A DNA stretch of 64,000 nt from Berkiella sp964496435. GTDB lineage: Bacteria > Pseudomonadota > Gammaproteobacteria > Berkiellales > Berkiellaceae. The translations under genes were made by a program, and so were the position numbers. Shown here piece after piece: positions 59,022 to 64,000 of this stretch. The notes beneath the pieces are model-generated. The model was not told the origin of the DNA and ran no database searches. It was given only the letters and a program-made list of their open reading frames with translations. The stretch's first letter is position 1; the number at the start of each line of letters is the position of its first letter. The stretch spans positions 1-64,000 of the forward strand of contig CAZBZP010000001.1 of the NCBI GenBank assembly GCA_964496435.1. The letters are read 5' to 3'.

Positions 59022-60410
59022 TTGGGAAAAGATATGTTACCAGAAAATTTTTTAAGCGCTTTGACAAAACAATTTTCAGGTCATCAATTGTTAAGCGATC
59101 CGGCTGATTGCTGGGTGTATGGTTATGACAATAGCCGCCGTCATGCCCTACCAGAAGCCGTGGTCTTTGCACACACACACGAAGAAATCGTTAGCGTCGT
59201 AAAGTTATGTTATGAATATGGCGTCCCACTTACTGCCCGAGGAAGGGCAAGTGGCACGACTGGCGCTGCTATCCCCTTGCAAGGCGGTGTTGTGCTCTCA
59301 TTAGAGCGCATGCAAAAAATTATAAGTCTAGACGTCGCCAACCGTTTGATGGTGGTTGAACCCGGGGTACTCAATGCCGAGGTACAAAAAGCCGCCAATG
59401 CAGCAGGTTTCTTTTGGCCTCCTGATCCCACCAGCTCAGCTTATTGCAGCATCGGCGGCAATGTAAGCTGTAATGCAGCAGGTCCTCGTTCATTGAAATA
59501 TGGTACCACGCGTGACAATACCATGGCGCTAACCGCTGTCATTGGTAATGGCGATACGATTGAGTGTGGGGTTTATACTACCAAAGGCGTTGTGGGCTAT
59601 GATTTAACCCGATTATTCATTGGCTCTGAAGGCACCTTAGGCATTGTTTCTAAAGCTGTGTTGAAACTTACTCCCTTGCCAAAGGCTAAACGCACGATGC
59701 GCGCCTTTTTTAAGGATATGGAAAGTGCTGCGCAAGCTGTTACCAAAGTCATGAACCAACCTATTACGCCATGCGGTTGTGAATTTATCGATGGTAATGC
59801 CATACAAATGATCAGAAATCATGCACAAGCAGATTTGCCAATGGATGCCGGTAGTATGCTCATGATTGAGGTAGATGGTTCTGATGATTTATCAGCTGAT
59901 GTCGAATTGATGAAAAATGCCTGCCAAAATGAGGGCTTAATTTCCTGGGCAGTTGCGGCAACATCAGAAGAATCAGAGAAGTTATGGGCCATTAGAAAAT
60001 CTTTATCCCAAGCACTTCGCAGTCTATCACCCCATAAGATTAATGAAGATGTAGTTGTGCCTATTTCAAATATTCCTGCATTATTAAATTACACACAAAC
60101 ATTAGCACAAGAATACCAAATCACGATTGTTAACTTTGGGCATGCCGGTAATGGGAATATCCATGTCAATTTATTGATAGATCCTTTTGATCCCATCAAA
60201 GGTCCAAAAGCCAAAGCCTGCTTAAACAAGCTTTTTGATAAAGTTGTTGAACTGCATGGCAGTCTGTCAGGCGAACATGGCGTTGGCATCGAAAAGCGGG
60301 ATTACGTCAATAAAGAGCTTTCCGCTAGCGCCTTAAAATTAATGAAACAAATCAAAGCCCAGTTTGACCCTAAAAATATCCTCAACCCAGGCAAGTTTTT
60401 TCCTGCCTAA
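59022..60410 (+). CDS. FAD-linked 2-hydroxyacid dehydrogenase (GlcD/D-lactate dehydrogenase type)
   Basis: This 462-aa flavoprotein has the PCMH-type FAD domain (RGRASGTTGAAIPLQGGVVL near residue 67, DPTSSAYCSIGGNVSCNAAG near 136) and the FAD-oxidase C domain with HAGNGNIHVNLL (near 370) and SGEHGVGIEKR (near 418). Substrates in this family are D-lactate, glycolate or D-2-hydroxyglutarate. No glcE/glcF genes adjoin it, so a single-subunit D-lactate-type enzyme is likelier. Confidence 0.9.
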   Translation: MGKDMLPENFLSALTKQFSGHQLLSDPADCWVYGYDNSRRHALPEAVVFAHTHEEIVSVVKLCYEYGVPLTARGRASGTTGAAIPLQGGVVLSLERMQKIISLDVANRLMVVEPGVLNAEVQKAANAAGFFWPPDPTSSAYCSIGGNVSCNAAGPRSLKYGTTRDNTMALTAVIGNGDTIECGVYTTKGVVGYDLTRLFIGSEGTLGIVSKAVLKLTPLPKAKRTMRAFFKDMESAAQAVTKVMNQPITPCGCEFIDGNAIQMIRNHAQADLPMDAGSMLMIEVDGSDDLSADVELMKNACQNEGLISWAVAATSEESEKLWAIRKSLSQALRSLSPHKINEDVVVPISNIPALLNYTQTLAQEYQITIVNFGHAGNGNIHVNLLIDPFDPIKGPKAKACLNKLFDKVVELHGSLSGEHGVGIEKRDYVNKELSASALKLMKQIKAQFDPKNILNPGKFFPA

Positions 60411-60543
60411 GGACCCACTTTCCCCCACTCTTCTTGCAACGCGTTTATTATTGATAAATAATGAATGCGTGCTTTATGCATTATAATTAGTTTTCTTTCA
60501 AACTTTTATTCTGCACCTAATTGATCAAACAAAGGGAATAGTC

Positions 60544-61380
60544 ATGATTGATTCAGAATTGAAAAAGGTTAGTTTACTCGCAATAGGTGTTTTTGCCCCA
60601 GCTATATCAGTGGCAGCAACAAACATGGGCGGCTTTAATGGATTTTATGCAGGCCTTGCTGGCGGTATGCAGGTAACAAATAGCAGCCTTTCATCATATG
60701 CCAACGCCCAAGTCATCGATTTTTTTCATAACACCAGCAATTACCTCGCTAATTTCGAGAATGATGTTGATTTGACCAGTCTCAACGGAATAGGTGCCTT
60801 CACTCTCGGCTTTGGGGCTTTACTTGGTGATACCAAGTCTTATGTTGGTTTTGAATTTTATGGCAGTTTGCAAAACAGTAAAAATACGCTTGAAAACCAA
60901 GCTTATACTCTTAGCCAAAACGGTCGTGCAACGCCATTAACACTATCAACTACCACATCAATGGAAATACGCGACCATGAGTTTGGTGGTGATTTTAGAT
61001 TCGGTTACCAAGCAGGCTTAACAACATTATTATATGGCCGCATTGGTGTTGCTATAAACACCCTCAAACTGGATTCACATAGTTTCCTTAATTTGAATCC
61101 AAATCCGCTTTTTGTTTCCTACGTTGCGAATGCAACCGACAAGAACAAACCCCATCTTCGTTTAGGTGTTGGATTTGAACGAAAAATTGCACAACATACC
61201 TCGGTTACAGCAGATTACATCCACACTTATTACGGCAAATTAAATGTAGATGCTATTGCGCCAACCTACACTGGTGAAGATGGTTTTGAAATTATCAACA
61301 ATGGCTTAAATAACGTAGCTTCAGGTGTATTTAGTACCAATACCTTTATGCTTGGCATTAAGTACTACTTATTTCAATAA
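60544..61380 (+). CDS. outer membrane beta-barrel protein
   Basis: This 278-aa protein has a signal peptide (KKVSLLAIGVFAPAISVAA) followed by an opening strand GFNGFYAGLAGGMQV, common in small outer membrane barrels (OmpA/Ail-like). Alternating strands follow, ending NTFMLGIKYYLFQ. Predicted barrel of eight or more strands. A TATAAT-like box lies at 60482-60487. The start at ATG 60544 follows AAAGGGAATAGTC. Possibly an adhesin or surface antigen; no more can be said. Confidence 0.8.
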   Translation: MIDSELKKVSLLAIGVFAPAISVAATNMGGFNGFYAGLAGGMQVTNSSLSSYANAQVIDFFHNTSNYLANFENDVDLTSLNGIGAFTLGFGALLGDTKSYVGFEFYGSLQNSKNTLENQAYTLSQNGRATPLTLSTTTSMEIRDHEFGGDFRFGYQAGLTTLLYGRIGVAINTLKLDSHSFLNLNPNPLFVSYVANATDKNKPHLRLGVGFERKIAQHTSVTADYIHTYYGKLNVDAIAPTYTGEDGFEIINNGLNNVASGVFSTNTFMLGIKYYLFQ

Positions 61381-61412
61381 TAGCTATCTAAGTTCTTGAC
61401 TACGGCTGTACT

Positions 61413-62297
61413 ATGGCGCTTTGGGATGAACAAGCAAAAAAATGGGCACTCCTAGGGTCGCCGCTACGGCCGTGTGAGCAAGACATTGCCATCAGCAGTG
61501 CATGGATAAAAGAGTTTGCACGCACCAATTTACAGCCCCTATCTGTTTTATTACTCGGTGTTACCCCTGAAATTGCCAATATAACCTGGCCAATAGGCAC
61601 CAAGTTATTCGCTGTCGATAACAATTTGTCGATGATAAAATCCATTTTACCTCCCCAAACACCCACGCTTAAACCAATGGCAATTGCTGGTGATTGGCTT
61701 AACTTGCCCTTTCCTTTGGCTTCTATGGATATTGTTATTGGCGATGGCTGCTATAGCACCCTCTTATATGAACATTATGCAAAAATGACCCAAGAAATAT
61801 GGCGCGTGCTAAAACCAAGCGGCAGCTTAATCATGCGTTATTTTATGCGCCCCAATTGTGCTGAAACTTTGGATAGCATCAAAGCAGATTTTCAAGCGGG
61901 CAACATAAGTAATTTTCATATTCTCAAATGGCGTCTTGCAATGGCATTGCATGGCACCTTAGAAGAAGGCGTATGCTTAAATAACATATGGCAAACTTGG
62001 GCGCAGAATTTTAAGCCGAATAATGAAATGCTTTTTGAAAAACTTCAATGGTCAAAAAATCTCATAGAAACTATCGACAATTACAAAAATAACAGCATAC
62101 ATTATACTTTCCCAACCTTAGCAGAAATAAGAAAGACACTTGCCTCCTTTTTCATTGAAGGCAATCTTGTACATCCTTCCTATGCGTTGGGTGAGCGTTG
62201 CCCACTCATGCAGTTTAGCCCTATTAAAAATAAGATAGAAAATGAAATCAATACGCTATCAATTCACACAAGAAGCCCTACCCTCACCCCAACCTAA
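61413..62297 (+). CDS. class I SAM-dependent methyltransferase
   Basis: This 294-aa protein has a methyltransferase-11-type core. The glycine-loop position is SVLLLGVTPE (near residue 45, degenerate), the acidic residue is in LFAVDNNLSM (near 70), MDIVIGDGCYSTL follows near 107, and EIWRVLKPSGSLIMRYF lies near 130. It overlaps the downstream ATP-grasp gene by 56 bases, a strong sign that the two work together. The substrate could be the product of that enzyme. The missing GxGxG is atypical. Confidence 0.82.
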   Translation: MALWDEQAKKWALLGSPLRPCEQDIAISSAWIKEFARTNLQPLSVLLLGVTPEIANITWPIGTKLFAVDNNLSMIKSILPPQTPTLKPMAIAGDWLNLPFPLASMDIVIGDGCYSTLLYEHYAKMTQEIWRVLKPSGSLIMRYFMRPNCAETLDSIKADFQAGNISNFHILKWRLAMALHGTLEEGVCLNNIWQTWAQNFKPNNEMLFEKLQWSKNLIETIDNYKNNSIHYTFPTLAEIRKTLASFFIEGNLVHPSYALGERCPLMQFSPIKNKIENEINTLSIHTRSPTLTPT

Positions 62298-64000
62298 GCA
62301 ATGGGGCACTGATTATCCCTCATCGCATCTTCACACGAACACAGATCCCCAACTGCTTTTCACCCTCATTGAAAAACCCCACTTTTACCAAGGGTATATG
62401 AATGGGTATCGCCAGCCTGTGGTGATGCTAAAAATTCAAACAACGCCCCATAGACTTGATTTAGCACAGATGAAACAAGCACTTACTTACTATTTTAAAA
62501 CTGATTTTAATGTGTCTTGCACTCAAGAGCTTTGCTATTTACTGGGTGAAGCAGTTTGTGCGCTTCAAAGAGCAGCAGGTTTTCCAATATTACAAGATAT
62601 TGAAGTCCAAGCGCTTAACGCGCATGAAGGAGTGTTTGCGATTTGGATCCCAACGCTGATTGAAGATGTTTTTCATCAGGCCATGGCTTTTATGCTACAG
62701 TTTTTTTACCAGCAATTAGCTCAATCGCATTTCATACCCAATGAGGGACTCAACTTTGAAATTCAAGAACTGATTACAAGATTAAAAGTGCAAGCTCCTC
62801 GGGGTTCAAATAGCTTGAGGCTTATAAAGGCTGCCCATCTATTAGATATACCTTGGTGTCATATTGCACAATTTACCTATCAATTTGGTCAAGGTGCGCA
62901 TTCACGCTGGTTTGATAGCACTTTTACCGATAAGACATCTATTCTCTCGGCAGAATTAGCAAAGGATAAACAGTATACCTGGCAATTATGGAAAAAAGCA
63001 GGGCTTCCTGTTCCACAGCAAATTGTGATTCATAGCCAAAGGCAAGCAATCTCGCAAGCAAATGAATTGGGCTACCCTGTCGTCATTAAACCACGCAACC
63101 AAGAAGGTGGCTCTGGTGTCTTTGCTCATATCACTTGCGAAGAAAAACTCAAGAAAGCATACGAACATGTCCAGAAATTTTCTAATGCAATCCTCATGGA
63201 AGAACATGTTAAGGGTAAAGACTATCGTCTTCTTTTGTTAAACGGGAAGTTAATTTGGGCCATTGAGAGAATACCTGCGGGTGTGACAGGTGATGGTATC
63301 AATTCCATTAAATCGCTTATAGATATTATGAATCAACAACCCAACCGAGGAACACTAAAAAGCGCTGCACTAAAACGTATTGAAATTAATGAGATAATGG
63401 TTGATTTCTTAGCCGAGCAAAACTGTAGCTTAGACAGCATCCTACCTTGCGGGCAATTTATTGCTTTAAGTCGCACAGCGAATATTTCTGCGGGCGGCAC
63501 CCCAGTGGCTGTTTTTGACAAAGTTCATCCTGATAATAAGCATCTAGTTGAAACAGCAGCAAAGCTCTTACGCTTAGATTTTGCAGGCATTGATTTTATT
63601 TGCCCTAATATAGAAGAATCCTATCTTAAGGTTGGCGGCGCATTATTAGAAATAAATGCCCAACCACAACTTGGGATCATTACAACGCCACATATTCACC
63701 AACAAGTATTATCTAGTCTTATTCCTGACAAAGGACGCATTCCCATTATCGTTATCTGTGGGAAACATCCACAAGCATTTCCATTACAAAAATTAATTGA
63801 TTGCCTTATGAATAATTATGAACATGTCGGTTTGGTTCAAGACAACATGGCATTTATCAATAATGAGAAAATGTGTGCTTCACCTTCTGTTTTTAATGCT
63901 GCCAATGCCTTACTTTTAAACCAACAGTTAAATTCCTTGGTTTATCACATTCAAACGCTTGATGATTTTTCCTTGCAAGGCTTACCTTTTGATCAATGTA
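62242..64000 (+). CDS. cyanophycin-synthetase-like ATP-grasp enzyme with degenerate muramyl-ligase half (runs off window)
   Basis: The ATG at 62242 opens a frame of 586 codons to the window end. Residues about 165-490 match the ATP-grasp half of cyanophycin synthetase: TDKTSILSAELAKDKQYT, AGLPVP, GYPVVIKPRNQEGGSGV, then DYRLLLLNGKLIWAIERIPA, VTGDGINSI, SRTANISAGGT and GGALLEINAQPQLG. The next domain aligns with the muramyl-ligase half (VGLVQDNMAFINN, GLPFDQC), but its P-loop is replaced by ICGKHPQAFP near 503-512. The N-terminal 160 residues differ from typical CphA. The overlap with the methyltransferase suggests one pathway. Product unknown. Confidence 0.8.
   Translation, partial: MKSIRYQFTQEALPSPQPKQWGTDYPSSHLHTNTDPQLLFTLIEKPHFYQGYMNGYRQPVVMLKIQTTPHRLDLAQMKQALTYYFKTDFNVSCTQELCYLLGEAVCALQRAAGFPILQDIEVQALNAHEGVFAIWIPTLIEDVFHQAMAFMLQFFYQQLAQSHFIPNEGLNFEIQELITRLKVQAPRGSNSLRLIKAAHLLDIPWCHIAQFTYQFGQGAHSRWFDSTFTDKTSILSAELAKDKQYTWQLWKKAGLPVPQQIVIHSQRQAISQANELGYPVVIKPRNQEGGSGVFAHITCEEKLKKAYEHVQKFSNAILMEEHVKGKDYRLLLLNGKLIWAIERIPAGVTGDGINSIKSLIDIMNQQPNRGTLKSAALKRIEINEIMVDFLAEQNCSLDSILPCGQFIALSRTANISAGGTPVAVFDKVHPDNKHLVETAAKLLRLDFAGIDFICPNIEESYLKVGGALLEINAQPQLGIITTPHIHQQVLSSLIPDKGRIPIIVICGKHPQAFPLQKLIDCLMNNYEHVGLVQDNMAFINNEKMCASPSVFNAANALLLNQQLNSLVYHIQTLDDFSLQGLPFDQC

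Noticed and set aside
60451..60487. TTGATA and TATAAT before the outer membrane protein gene as a promoter
   Set aside because: The spacing is 25 bases, too long for a sigma-70 pair; the TATAAT alone is only suggestive.

Overview
The window comes from a gammaproteobacterium of the order Legionellales, most likely a Coxiellaceae/Berkiella-like intracellular bacterium. This is inferred from the gene content: a low-to-moderate GC genome with a complete gammaproteobacterial dcw cluster (lpxC-ftsZ-ftsA-ftsQ-ddl-murB-murC-murG-ftsW-murD-mraY-murF-murE-ftsL-rsmH), the pilBCD-coaE-zapD-yacG block, an APH(9)-type kinase resembling the Legionella enzyme, and several eukaryote-like or effector-like proteins (C48 cysteine protease, leucine-rich repeats, Sel1 repeats). 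No database search was possible. All family calls rest on motifs and remembered family sequences.

Region 1 (1-7.5 kb) is an accessory island next to a tRNA-Thr(CGU) gene. It holds a holin-like fragment, a chloramphenicol-phosphotransferase-like kinase, a 531-aa unknown protein, an IS6-family remnant, a truncated prophage tail module with a canonical -1 frameshift site, a candidate double-glycine-leader peptide and a small secreted protein. These units are separated by at least twelve copies of a 15-bp motif (GAGGACACCCCTC core) that forms the terminal inverted repeats of about 207-bp elements. No copy was seen elsewhere in the window. The island ends in an 11-bp minisatellite that contains a 100-N assembly gap.

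Region 2 (7.5-20.3 kb) is the type IV pilus locus. Two near-identical pilins each have a sigma-54 promoter and the same distal GTGAC-repeat element. A third pilin lacks a normal start. Then come a TMTC-like membrane protein with TPRs, a GT2 glycosyltransferase and a flippase-like protein (a possible glycosylation unit), followed by pilB, pilC, pilD, coaE, zapD and yacG. A predicted C48 protease gene is inserted on the opposite strand between coaE and zapD.

Region 3 (20.3-28 kb) is an accessory insertion between yacG and mutT. It carries a Sel1-repeat protein, a LuxR-family regulator with two HTH domains, an APH(9)-like kinase, a leucine-rich-repeat protein and small unknown proteins.

Region 4 (28-50 kb) is core: mutT, secA, an M23 peptidase, dciA, then the dcw cluster on the minus strand. 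ftsI and mraZ are absent from their usual places. Palindromic repeats of the AAATCCCCC type sit between operons, and a related sequence lies inside murG.

Region 5 (50-64 kb) holds rnpB, rsmI and lpoA. A 4-kb insertion (alcohol dehydrogenase, small unknowns, alpha/beta hydrolase, SGNH-like protein) separates them from yraN, diaA and dolP. A FAD-linked oxidase, an outer-membrane barrel protein, a methyltransferase and a cyanophycin-synthetase-like ATP-grasp enzyme follow. The last of these runs off the window and its muramyl-ligase-like half lacks the P-loop.
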